Origin: Synechococcus sp. CBW1108
GTDB taxonomy: Bacteria > Cyanobacteriota > Cyanobacteriia > PCC-6307 > Cyanobiaceae
DNA length: 64,000 nucleotides
Assembly: GCF_015840335.1 (NCBI RefSeq)
Contig: NZ_CP060395.1
Span: 744,001 to 808,000, forward strand
Direction of reading: 5' to 3'
Below are positions 1 to 7,763 of the stretch, in pieces (positions within the stretch are counted from its first letter, which is position 1; each line of letters opens with the position of its first letter). Both the position numbers and the translations under genes were made by a program. Under the pieces are notes generated by a model. It had not been told where the DNA came from. It did no database searches and saw only the letters and a list, made by a program, of their open reading frames with translations.

Positions 1-123
1 GAAGGGCCACTCGCAATCGGCGTGGTGAACCGCCAGCGGCGCCGCCGGGATCACCGCCGCTGCCCCACCGAGCTGGGCAAAAAAGCGCCCACGCCGCTGG
101 GCAAAGGTCGACGGATCGGTCAT
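1..123 (-). CDS. pepP: Xaa-Pro aminopeptidase (aminopeptidase P), N-terminal part
   Basis: Only the first 41 codons lie in the window; the gene runs off the left edge. The visible N-terminus (TFAQRRGRFFAQLGG, then AAVIPAAP and CEWPF) matches the start of the creatinase-like N-terminal domain of aminopeptidase P, whose usual pattern is 'RR..l...l...aaiipaa...r..d..y.Fr'. The family removes N-terminal residues ahead of proline, using a two-metal centre in the C-terminal pita-bread domain, which is not visible here. The ATG at 123 is divergent from the CNNM gene across about 106 bases. Family identity rests on a short stretch, so it is probable rather than certain. Confidence 0.72.
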   Translation of the reverse strand, partial: MTDPSTFAQRRGRFFAQLGGAAAVIPAAPLAVHHADCEWPF

Positions 124-229
124 GGTGCGCAGTTTTCTAGCCCTGGCCGAGACCAGTCTGGAGCAGCCACCGGGCCAGGCGTTGGCAGAGACGATTGAAT
201 AGGGGCATGGCGAGTGGCAAACCGGCCCA

Positions 230-1246
230 ATGAACGACCTGCTCGCCCTGGCGCTGCTGGTGGTAGTGGTGATCGCCGGATCGGCCCTCTGCTCTGGCGT
301 GGAGGCCGCCCTGCTCACCGTGAATCCGGTGCGGGTGCATGAACTGGCGGCCCGCAGCCAGCCCGTTCGGGGCGCCCGCCGGCTGGAGCAACTGCGTCAG
401 CGGCTGGGCCGCACCCTCTCGGTGCTGGTGATCGCCAACAACGTGTTCAACATCTTCGGCAGCTTGATGCTGGGTGGCTACGCCGCCATCGTGTTCAAAA
501 GACTGGGAATTGGGGGCATCGCCCTGCCCCTTTTTTCCGTGAGCCTCACCGTGCTGGTGATCCTGCTGGGCGAGATCCTGCCCAAGGCCCTCGGCAGTCG
601 CCTGGCCCTGCCGGTAGCCCTGAGCAGCGCACCCACCCTGGCGGTGATCGCCCGGCTAATGCTGCCGCTGGTGCTGGTGCTGGAACAGCTGCTGCCGGCA
701 ATCACGGCCGACAACGAGATCAGCACCGACGAAGAGGAGATCCGGCAGCTGGCCCGCCTGGGCTCCCAGAAAGGCCAGATAGAAGCCGACGAGGCGGCCA
801 TGATCGCCAAGGTGTTCCAGCTCAACGACCTCACCGCCCGCGACCTGATGACGCCGCGGGTGGCGGCCCCAACCCTGGAGGGCGCGGCCAGCCTGGAGCA
901 GCTGCGCAGCATCTTGCTGGCCAACAACGCCGAGTGGTGGGTGGTGCTGGGCGAGGAGGTGGATGAGGTGCTGGGGGTGGCCAGCCGCGAGCGCCTGCTC
1001 ACCGCCCTGCTGGAGGGTGAGGGCGGCCGCAACGCCGCTTCCCTGAGCGCGCCGGTGGACTACGTGCCGGAGATGATCCGGGCCGACCGGCTGCTAACCG
1101 GCTTCCGTCGCAACAGCACCGGCGTGCGGGTGGTGGTGGATGAATTCGGCGGCTTCGTCGGGGTGATCGGGGCCGAGGCGGTGCTGGCGGTGCTGGCGGG
1201 CTGGTGGCGCCGGCCCCAACCGGCGGGCGAGACGGGCCGGCCATGA
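230..1246 (+). CDS. CNNM-type membrane protein with CBS domains (hemolysin C/CorC-like)
   Basis: The 338-residue protein begins with a DUF21/CNNM transmembrane domain of about four hydrophobic segments (roughly residues 3-30, 63-90, 93-120 and 127-160). It carries the conserved GEILPKALG loop seen in CNNM proteins. A charged stretch (DEEEIRQL, then GQIEADEAAMI and DLMTPR near 205) leads into a CBS-domain pair at about 205-330. The C-terminal CorC_HlyC domain of longer relatives is absent. Family members are linked to magnesium or other cation transport; the substrate here is unknown, and the 'hemolysin' name is historical. The stop overlaps the next start as ATGA, so translation is probably coupled to the GTPase gene. 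Confidence 0.85.
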   Translation: MNDLLALALLVVVVIAGSALCSGVEAALLTVNPVRVHELAARSQPVRGARRLEQLRQRLGRTLSVLVIANNVFNIFGSLMLGGYAAIVFKRLGIGGIALPLFSVSLTVLVILLGEILPKALGSRLALPVALSSAPTLAVIARLMLPLVLVLEQLLPAITADNEISTDEEEIRQLARLGSQKGQIEADEAAMIAKVFQLNDLTARDLMTPRVAAPTLEGAASLEQLRSILLANNAEWWVVLGEEVDEVLGVASRERLLTALLEGEGGRNAASLSAPVDYVPEMIRADRLLTGFRRNSTGVRVVVDEFGGFVGVIGAEAVLAVLAGWWRRPQPAGETGRP

Positions 1247-2550
1247 GCCAGGTTCCCGCCACGCCGGAGCGCTGCCGCCTGCTGCTGGAGCAGTGGCGCA
1301 GCCAGCTGCAGCTCAGTGGCCGCGAGCAGAGCCAACTGGGGGGCCAGCTGCAGGCCCTGGACCATCAGCTGGATCGACTGCAGCAGCGGCGGCTGCGGGT
1401 GGCCGTGTTCGGCCGGGTGGGGGTGGGCAAGTCGAGCCTGCTCAACGCCCTGTTGGGCCAGGCCGCCTTCGCCACCGACGTGGCCCATGGCTGCACCCGC
1501 CACCAGGAGGCCCGGGCCTGGGATCAACCGATTGCCGGCCTGGCGCAGGTGGAGCTGGTGGACACCCCCGGGATCGATGAGATCGCCGCCGCCGCCCGGG
1601 CCCGACTGGCGGCGCGGGTTGCCCTGAGCTCAGACCTGGTGCTGCTGGTGCTCGACGGCGATCTCACCAGCGTCGAGCACGATGCCCTCTCGCCCCTGCT
1701 GGCCAGTGGCAAGCCCCTGCTGCTGGTGCTCAACCGTTGCGACTGCTGGAGCGAGCAACAACAAACCGCCCTGATCGCCAGCATCCAGCGACGCCTGCCG
1801 GCGGCGGCCCGCCACCTCGAGCTGATCCCGGTGGCCGCCGCCCCCCGCCAGCCGGAGCTGCTGGCCGATGGCCGGGTGCGCAGCGTGACCCAGCCGCCCC
1901 GGGTGAGCCCCCTGCGCCGGGCCCTGGTGGACCTGCTGGAGCAGCACGGCGAGCTCCTGCTCGCCCTCAATGCCCTGGCAGGGGCCGAACGCTTCCACCT
2001 GGCCCTGCAGCGCTGGCGGCTGGGGGCCAGTCGCCAGGCGGCCCAGAGCCTGATCGGCCGCTTCGCCGCCATCAAGGCCACGGGCGTGGCCGCCAACCCG
2101 CTGGTGTTGCTGGATCTGGCCGGTGGCCTGGCCTGCGACACCGCCCTGGTGCTGCAGCTTTGCCAGCTCTACGGCCTGCCCATGGGCGGCGCCGGTGCCC
2201 GCCAGCTCCTGCAGAGGTTATCCGGCCACAACGCCCTGCTGGGCGGCGCCCAGCTCGCAATCCAGCTGGCCCTGGGAGCCCTGCGCCAACTGCTGCTGCT
2301 GGGGGCACCCTTTACGGCGGGGCTGAGCCTGGCCTCTGCGGCGCCGGTGGCCCTGGCCCAGGCGGCCCTGGCGGTACACACCACCCGGCTCACGGGCCGG
2401 CTGGCGGCCGCCGAGCTGCTGCGGGGGGCCCAGCGGGGGGGGCGCCCAGGGGCCCTGCTGCGACGCCTGGCCCAGAGAGATCCCCAGGTGCGCCTGTGGC
2501 TGGGCGAGCGAAGCGAGCCCCCAGCAAACCTGCAGGCCCTGCTGCCATGA
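1243..2550 (+). CDS. Era-like GTP-binding protein with DUF697 C-terminus
   Basis: The ATG at 1243 overlaps the upstream stop (ATGA), giving 435 residues; an earlier in-frame start at 1204 lies inside the CNNM gene and is less likely. G1 is GRVGVGKSS near residue 60, G3 is DTPGID near 107 and G4 is NRCD near 164, which defines a small GTPase fold. The C-terminal third is alanine- and leucine-rich, with a hydrophobic helical region and the ANPLVLLDLAGGLACD and LYGLPM signatures typical of DUF697. Such proteins are membrane-associated GTPases of unknown role, common in cyanobacteria. The stop overlaps the nadD start (ATGA). No specific function can be assigned from sequence. Confidence 0.85.
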   Translation: MSQVPATPERCRLLLEQWRSQLQLSGREQSQLGGQLQALDHQLDRLQQRRLRVAVFGRVGVGKSSLLNALLGQAAFATDVAHGCTRHQEARAWDQPIAGLAQVELVDTPGIDEIAAAARARLAARVALSSDLVLLVLDGDLTSVEHDALSPLLASGKPLLLVLNRCDCWSEQQQTALIASIQRRLPAAARHLELIPVAAAPRQPELLADGRVRSVTQPPRVSPLRRALVDLLEQHGELLLALNALAGAERFHLALQRWRLGASRQAAQSLIGRFAAIKATGVAANPLVLLDLAGGLACDTALVLQLCQLYGLPMGGAGARQLLQRLSGHNALLGGAQLAIQLALGALRQLLLLGAPFTAGLSLASAAPVALAQAALAVHTTRLTGRLAAAELLRGAQRGGRPGALLRRLAQRDPQVRLWLGERSEPPANLQALLP

Positions 2551-3182
2551 GCGGCGGGGTCGTCAAGGCCGATGAGGGGCCCCTCGCCCTGTTCGGCACC
2601 AGCGCCGACCCACCCACCCGCGGCCACCAGGTCCTTCTGGAGGGCCTAGTCCAGTCCTATCCCGAAGTGGCCACCTGGGCCAGCGACAACCCGCTCAAGC
2701 AGCACGGCGCGAGCCTGGAACAGCGTTCAGCCCTGCTGGGACAGCTGGTGGCCGCCATCGGCAACCCCCGGCTCAGCCACCGGCAGGAGTTGAGCAGCCC
2801 CTGGGCAATCTCCACCCTGCAACGGGCCGCAGCTGCCTGGCCAGGCCGCGAACTGGTGTTTGTGGTCGGCAGCGACCTGGCCCCCCAGATCCCCTCCTGG
2901 AAGCAGGTCGAGGCCGTTTTGGATCGCTGCGTGCTGGCGATCGCCCCCAGGGCCGGCTGGCCCCTGCAGCCGGGCTGCCTGGAGCAGCTGGAAGGGCTCG
3001 GCGGGCGGGTAGTGATCCTTGGCCTGCAAGTGCCCGCCAGCGCCAGCTCGGCCCTGCGCCAGAACCCCGATCCAAGCCAGATTCCGGCCAGCCTGCTGCC
3101 CCTACTGCTCGAGCACAATCTCTACGGCCTGGGCGATCCGAGCCTCACCCGCCACTCCACCAGCCACTCCACCAGCCCCTGA
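2547..3182 (+). CDS. nadD: nicotinate-nucleotide adenylyltransferase (NadD-type)
   Basis: The 211-residue product adenylylates nicotinic acid mononucleotide to deamido-NAD, the step before NadE. The nucleotidyltransferase signature is near the N-terminus as FGTSADPPTRGH (the family pattern is GxFDPxHxGH), and the C-terminal SSxxR phosphate-binding motif appears as ASSALRQ. The signature departs from E. coli NadD (FD to SAD, and Thr-Arg before Gly-His), as is seen in cyanobacterial NadD. The ATG at 2547 overlaps the GTPase stop. The stop TGA at 3180-3182 shares its last base with the ATG of nadE, so the two enzymes of one pathway are coupled in translation. Confidence 0.86.
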   Translation: MSGGVVKADEGPLALFGTSADPPTRGHQVLLEGLVQSYPEVATWASDNPLKQHGASLEQRSALLGQLVAAIGNPRLSHRQELSSPWAISTLQRAAAAWPGRELVFVVGSDLAPQIPSWKQVEAVLDRCVLAIAPRAGWPLQPGCLEQLEGLGGRVVILGLQVPASASSALRQNPDPSQIPASLLPLLLEHNLYGLGDPSLTRHSTSHSTSP

Positions 3183-4906
3183 TGCGCCTCGCCCTGGCCC
3201 AACTCAATCCGCTGGTGGGGGATCTGGCGGGCAACGGCAAGCTAATCCTGGCCGCCTGCCACCAGGCCGCCGCCCAGGGGGCCGATCTGGCGCTCACCCC
3301 CGAACTCTCCCTCTGGGGCTACCCCCCGCGGGACCTGCTGCTACGCCCCAGCCTGATCGCCAAGCAGGGCGTCGTGCTCGACCAGCTGGCCGCCGCCCTC
3401 GCCCGGGAGCTGCCCCGGCTGGCCGTGCTGGTGGGCATGGCCGAGCCCTCCGGCGCGGCGCCGTTGCCCAACCTTTTCAACGCGGTGGCCCTGGTGGAAG
3501 CCGGCAGCTGGCGCGTGGTGGCCCGCAAAAGGCTGCTACCCACCTATGACGTCTTCGACGAGCAGCGCTACTTCTGCGCCGCCACCGGGCCCAGCGTGCT
3601 GGAGCTTGAACGGGGCGGCCGGAGCTGGCGCCTGGGGCTAACGATCTGCGAAGACCTCTGGGTTGAGGAGGAACTGCAGGGCCACCGCCTGGCTGGTGCC
3701 GATCCCGTCGCCGACCTGCTCTCAAGCCGCATCGACCTGCTGCTCAACCTCTCGGCATCCCCGTTCGGCCAGGCCAAGGTGGCCCTGCGCCAGAGCCTGG
3801 CCGCTCGGGCCGCCGCCCGGCTGGGCTGCCCGGTGGTGTACGTGAATCAGGTGGGCGGCAACGACGAGCTGGTGTTCGACGGTGCCAGCTTCGTTCTGGC
3901 TGCCACAGGTGGGGGCGAAGCCGACAGCAAAGTGGTGTGCCAGCTGGCCTGCAGCCGCGTCCTGGTGGCCTGCTGGGATGGTCGCGGCGAGGCCAGCTGC
4001 CCTTCCCCCGCCCAGCTGCCCGAACCGCTCGAGCAGCTGTTTCGGGCCCTGGTGCTGGGGGTGGCCGACTACGCCCGCAAATGCGGCTTCCAGCAGGCCC
4101 TGCTGGGCCTCAGCGGCGGCATCGATTCGGCCCTGGTGGCGGTGATCGCCGCCGCTGCCCTGGGGGGCGCTCGGGTGCGGGCGCTGCTGATGCCCTCACC
4201 CTGGAGTTCGGAGGGCTCCCTGCGCGATGCCAGGGCCCTGGCGGCTCGCCTGGGGCTGGGCAGCCACACCGCCGCCATCGCTCCGCTGATGGCCAGCTTC
4301 GACACCACCCTCACCCCGGTGCTCGGCGGCCCACCAGGGGGCCTCAGTGCCGAAAACCTGCAGTCGCGCATCCGCGGCACCCTGTTGATGGCCGTGGCCA
4401 ACCAGCAGGGCCAGCTGCTGCTCTCCACCGGCAACAAGAGCGAGCTGGCCGTGGGCTACTGCACCCTCTATGGCGACATGAACGGTGGCCTGGCCGTGAT
4501 CGGCGACCTCTACAAGACCCAGGTCTTCGCCCTCTGCGCCTGGCTCGATTCGACCGCAGCAGGCCCCTGTCGCCGCGAGCTGGGGCTGCCGGAGGACGGC
4601 GAGCTGGTGGGGCGGGCAATCCGCGAGAAACCCCCTAGCGCCGAGCTGCGGCCAGACCAGCTCGACAGCGATTCCCTGCCCGACTACGCCGTGCTGGATC
4701 CAATCCTGAAGGACTACATCGAAGCCCTGCGCAGCCCGGAGGAGCTGGTTGCCAGCGGCACCCCTGCGGAGCTGGCCCATCGGGTGATGCAGCTGCTGCG
4801 CCGGGCCGAATTCAAACGGCGCCAAGCCCCACCCCTGCTCAAGATCGGGGCGCGGGCCTTCGGTAGCGGCTGGCGGATGCCGATCGCCGCCGCCAACCTG
4901 GAGTGA
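3182..4906 (+). CDS. nadE: glutamine-dependent NAD+ synthetase
   Basis: The 574-residue protein amidates deamido-NAD to NAD+ using ammonia from glutamine. The N-terminal nitrilase-fold glutaminase domain shows its Glu-Lys-Cys triad: TPELSLWGYPP (E41), ARKRLLPTYDVF (about residue 116) and LTICEDLW (about 154). The C-terminal synthetase domain has the PP-loop LSGGIDSALVA near 310 and the LLSTGNKSELAVGYCTLYGD block, followed by DLYKTQVF. The length suits the two-domain form. It begins on the last base of the nadD stop codon, giving a direct nadD-nadE operon. Confidence 0.95.
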   Translation: MRLALAQLNPLVGDLAGNGKLILAACHQAAAQGADLALTPELSLWGYPPRDLLLRPSLIAKQGVVLDQLAAALARELPRLAVLVGMAEPSGAAPLPNLFNAVALVEAGSWRVVARKRLLPTYDVFDEQRYFCAATGPSVLELERGGRSWRLGLTICEDLWVEEELQGHRLAGADPVADLLSSRIDLLLNLSASPFGQAKVALRQSLAARAAARLGCPVVYVNQVGGNDELVFDGASFVLAATGGGEADSKVVCQLACSRVLVACWDGRGEASCPSPAQLPEPLEQLFRALVLGVADYARKCGFQQALLGLSGGIDSALVAVIAAAALGGARVRALLMPSPWSSEGSLRDARALAARLGLGSHTAAIAPLMASFDTTLTPVLGGPPGGLSAENLQSRIRGTLLMAVANQQGQLLLSTGNKSELAVGYCTLYGDMNGGLAVIGDLYKTQVFALCAWLDSTAAGPCRRELGLPEDGELVGRAIREKPPSAELRPDQLDSDSLPDYAVLDPILKDYIEALRSPEELVASGTPAELAHRVMQLLRRAEFKRRQAPPLLKIGARAFGSGWRMPIAAANLE

Positions 4907-4924
4907 CGACCCAGCAGCTGAACC

Positions 4925-6079
4925 ATGGCAGCCCCCAGCCAAAGCGCCGCGAGCCTCACCGCGCCGATGGCCAGCATCGGTGTTCCGGCTGAGATCAAGC
5001 GCGATGAGCAGCGTGTAGCCCTCACCCCCGACGCCGTGCGCGAGCTGGTGGGCCAGGGCATGGACGTCAGAATCCAGGCAGGAGCTGGCCTGGGGGCAGG
5101 CTTCAGCGACGACCAGTTCGGCGCTGCCGGGGGCCGCCTGGTGAATGCCGAAGAGGCCTGGGCCGCCCACCTGGTGGTCAAGGTCAAGGAGCCCCAACCA
5201 GAGGAATTCGCCTTCCTGCGCCCCGACCTGTTGCTGTTCACCTACCTGCACCTGGCGGCCTATCAGGATGTGGGCCGGGCCCTGCTGGCGGCCGGCACCA
5301 CGGCGGTGGCCTACGAAACCGTCCAGCTCGAAGACGGCAGCTTGCCCCTGCTGGCGCCGATGAGCGAAATCGCAGGCCGGCTGGCGGCCCAGGTGGGAGC
5401 CCACCTGCTGGAGAAGCCCCACGGCGGGCGCGGCATCCTGCTGGGCGGCTGCACCGGCGTAAAGCCGGCCCGGGTGCTGGTGCTGGGGGCGGGCAGCGTC
5501 GGCTGGAATGCGGCCCGGATCGCCGCTGCGATGGATGGGGAGGTGTACCTGCTGGATCGCTCACCGCAGAAATTACGCAGCCTCGACACCTATCGCCAGG
5601 GCCGACTGGTCAGCCTGATCAGCAGCCCCAGCCTGATCGAGCATCTGGTGCCGGAAACCGACCTGCTGATCGGCGCCGTGCTCACCGCCGGCGGCCGCGC
5701 CCCCACGCTGGTGAGCGAAGAACTGGTGCGGCAAATGCGGCCGGGCTCGGTGGTGGTGGATGTGGCCATCGATCAGGGCGGCTGCATCGCCACCAGCCAG
5801 GAGACCACCCACACCGATCCGGTCCACAGCCTGCACGGCGTGCAGCATTACGCCGTCGGCAACATGCCCGGTGCCGTGCCCTTCACCTCCACTGAGGCGC
5901 TGGTGAGCGTCACCCTGCCCTACATCCTGGCCATCGCAGGACGGGGCCTGGTGGAAGCCCTCACCGATCGCCCCGAACTGGTTTCCGGCCTCAACACCAT
6001 CGATGGTTCCGTATGCCATCCCAGCGTGGCCAGGGCCCTGGGAGTGGCCAACCGCCACCCGATGGCCTGCCTGCGCTGA
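4925..6079 (+). CDS. ald: alanine dehydrogenase
   Basis: NAD-dependent alanine dehydrogenase interconverts L-alanine and pyruvate plus ammonium. Family landmarks are the N-terminal IGVPAEIKRDEQRVALTP, substrate-site Lys in VKVKEPQPEEF and His in FTYLHLAAY. The Rossmann motif VLGAGSVGWNAA lies near residue 190, and the late SVVVDVAIDQGGC and VGNMPGAVP blocks are present. From the ATG at 4925 it has 384 residues. A second ATG at 4967 would give 370, the common family length, starting right before the conserved IGVP, and is a credible alternative. It lies 18 bases after nadE, so it could share that transcript. Its last 89 bases overlap the convergent DUF3326 gene. Confidence 0.93.
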   Translation: MAAPSQSAASLTAPMASIGVPAEIKRDEQRVALTPDAVRELVGQGMDVRIQAGAGLGAGFSDDQFGAAGGRLVNAEEAWAAHLVVKVKEPQPEEFAFLRPDLLLFTYLHLAAYQDVGRALLAAGTTAVAYETVQLEDGSLPLLAPMSEIAGRLAAQVGAHLLEKPHGGRGILLGGCTGVKPARVLVLGAGSVGWNAARIAAAMDGEVYLLDRSPQKLRSLDTYRQGRLVSLISSPSLIEHLVPETDLLIGAVLTAGGRAPTLVSEELVRQMRPGSVVVDVAIDQGGCIATSQETTHTDPVHSLHGVQHYAVGNMPGAVPFTSTEALVSVTLPYILAIAGRGLVEALTDRPELVSGLNTIDGSVCHPSVARALGVANRHPMACLR

Positions 6080-7157
6080 GCCGCTCCCCCAGCGGCCGCC
6101 GCAACACCCCCGGATCGATCCCCTCCCGCAGGGCGAGCACCAGCCCAGCAGCCTCGGCATAGCTGGCGGCCGCCAACACCTCCAGGCCCAGGGCCTGGGC
6201 CGACACCTCCAGCAGGCAGGGGTTGTGCACCGCTACCACCGGGATTCCCCGCTCAGCGCAGGCCAGCACAGCTTCACCGCCGAGGGCACCAGCTGGGGCG
6301 ACCACGGCGCCGATGGCGGCCGCCGTCAGCAGGCTTCCAGCCGGCCCCAGGCCAATCCCATCGCCATAGGGTTGGCCCGCGGGGCCCAGCGGCACCAGAT
6401 CCGGCGCCCGGCTCAATCCCACCAACACGCAGGGCAGGAACGTATGGCCCAGCTCCTCCGCCGCCGCCCTGGGATCCAGATCCGGATCCATTGGCAGCGG
6501 CTGCAAGGCAGGGGCATGGGCGCAGGGGATGCCCAGGTGGCGCACCAGCAGATGGCTGATCACCGCCTCGGCGCCGGCCAGGCCATCGACCCCGGCGCCA
6601 TGGCGATAGGCGGCCAGGGCCTCGCTATCGGGATCGTCGGGGAAGCGGGCCACCACGGCGATGGCGCTGGCTCCTGCCAGTACCAGCTTTTCGCCGGCGC
6701 GCAGCAGGGCATCTGGGCACTCCAGGCAGCCCCAGCTGGCGCCACTGGAGCCCAGGCTCAGGCCCACTCCCAGGGGCTCGTCGCTGATGAGCACCGGGCC
6801 GATCGCCAGACCCAAGCTGGCGCGACAAGCCTCGGCCGCTTGAATCTGGCGCTGACGCAACTCCGGTTCGATGCCCGCATCCAGCAGCAATCCCACCCGC
6901 CGGCCAGCCACCGGTGCCAGGGCCAGCTCGCCGGCCGCGAAGCGATCCAGGGCCCAGCCCTCCACATATTGAATGCGCCGATCACTCCAGTAGAGGGCGG
7001 CCCCATTCATCACATTGGGATGGGTGATCAGGCAGCCGCTGGCCGCCGCCAGCAGCCGGGCCGCCGGCAGGCCATCGCCGGCATAGCCGCCTAGGGCGCA
7101 GCCCACCCCGGTGGGGATTACCAGCAGGGTGGGCAGGGGAGGAGGGGAAGCGCTCAC
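5991..7157 (-). CDS. DUF3326 family protein, function unknown
   Basis: The 388-residue product opens with LLVIPTGVGCALGGYAGDG and carries THPNVMNGAALYW and QYVEGWALDRF, the conserved N-terminal blocks of DUF3326, a family found mainly in cyanobacteria and plants. It has several glycine-rich turns, but I see no recognised catalytic motif, signal peptide or transmembrane segment. The start overlaps the end of the preceding 70-codon gene by four bases, so it is the last gene of a ferredoxin/small protein/DUF3326 run. The C-terminal residues (from about 360) lie antisense to the end of ald. The biochemical role is not known to me. Confidence 0.82.
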   Translation of the reverse strand: MSASPPPLPTLLVIPTGVGCALGGYAGDGLPAARLLAAASGCLITHPNVMNGAALYWSDRRIQYVEGWALDRFAAGELALAPVAGRRVGLLLDAGIEPELRQRQIQAAEACRASLGLAIGPVLISDEPLGVGLSLGSSGASWGCLECPDALLRAGEKLVLAGASAIAVVARFPDDPDSEALAAYRHGAGVDGLAGAEAVISHLLVRHLGIPCAHAPALQPLPMDPDLDPRAAAEELGHTFLPCVLVGLSRAPDLVPLGPAGQPYGDGIGLGPAGSLLTAAAIGAVVAPAGALGGEAVLACAERGIPVVAVHNPCLLEVSAQALGLEVLAAASYAEAAGLVLALREGIDPGVLRRPLGERLSAGRPSGGGWPLPGPWPRWDGIRNHRWC

Positions 7158-7366
7158 GATCGCGTCGGTGCCGGAGCGTCACCCACCAGCAGCACCGCCT
7201 CAATGTGGAGGCCCCGCCCCGGTTCGGCGGCGGTGATCGCCCAGCGCAGCAGCTCGGCCCCGGGCCCCGCCTGCTCCTGGGCGGCCGTCAGCAGAGCCGG
7301 CCGCAACTGGCTCAGCTTTGGCCCCTGCAAGGGCTTAAACCAGAGCTGCAGCAGCTCCAGCCTCAC
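7154..7366 (-). CDS. small conserved-looking protein, unknown function
   Basis: A 70-codon gene wedged between the ferredoxin (overlap 7363-7366) and DUF3326 (overlap 7154-7157). Both junctions are the four-base overlaps expected for translationally coupled genes, the main reason to accept it. The product (MRLELLQLWFKPLQGPKL, then LLRWAITAAEPGRGL and IEAVLLVGD) reads as a compact alpha/beta fold with alternating hydrophobic residues. It has no cysteine cluster, signal peptide or membrane helix. I do not recognise the family. The context suggests it works with the ferredoxin or the DUF3326 protein. Confidence 0.7.
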   Translation of the reverse strand: MRLELLQLWFKPLQGPKLSQLRPALLTAAQEQAGPGAELLRWAITAAEPGRGLHIEAVLLVGDAPAPTRS

Positions 7367-7716
7367 TTCTGGTATTGGCCAAACTGGGCTTCGTAGAGGG
7401 CATCCTCCTGGCCGGCCTTCAGGTGCAGATCGGACTGGGGCAAGGAGACACAGAGCAGGGCATAGCCCTGCTGCTGCAGCTCAAGCTTGACGCCCATGGC
7501 GTCCGCCTGCAGCACGGTGCCCTCAGTGATCAGGGCCGCACAGGTGGTGCAGACCCCCGAACAGCAGGAACTGGGCAGGGGCACCCCAGCCGCCTCTGCC
7601 GCCGCCAGCACGGTCTGGTCGCTGCGACAGGGGAAGGTATGGGTGATGCCATCGAGATTGGCCTGGATCTCAAAGGTGGGGGTTGCACTCACCGAATTGA
7701 CTTGCTTTGAAATCAT
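7363..7716 (-). CDS. [2Fe-2S] plant-type ferredoxin
   Basis: The 117-residue protein has the beta-grasp ferredoxin layout. The iron-sulfur loop PSSCCSGVCTTC supplies three cysteines in the CxxxxCxxC pattern, and a fourth is in YALLCVSLP about 30 residues on. A charged N-terminal stretch of about 15 residues precedes the fold. It ends in EAQFGQYQK, not the acidic EEELY-like end of photosynthetic PetF, and the loop has an extra adjacent Cys (SSCC), so it is probably a specialised ferredoxin and not the main photosystem I acceptor. It heads an operon with the 70-codon gene and DUF3326, and starts 47 bases after the upstream secreted-protein gene ends. Confidence 0.88.
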   Translation of the reverse strand: MISKQVNSVSATPTFEIQANLDGITHTFPCRSDQTVLAAAEAAGVPLPSSCCSGVCTTCAALITEGTVLQADAMGVKLELQQQGYALLCVSLPQSDLHLKAGQEDALYEAQFGQYQK

Positions 7717-7763
7717 ATTGGCTGAACGCGAGCCAGAGGTTGAAATTTGCTCACCCCTTGCAG

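Noticed and set aside
4196-5422. A 408-codon open frame on the minus strand
   Set aside because: It is opposite nadE and ald, both clear; there is no motif and the composition is Gln/Gly/His-rich.
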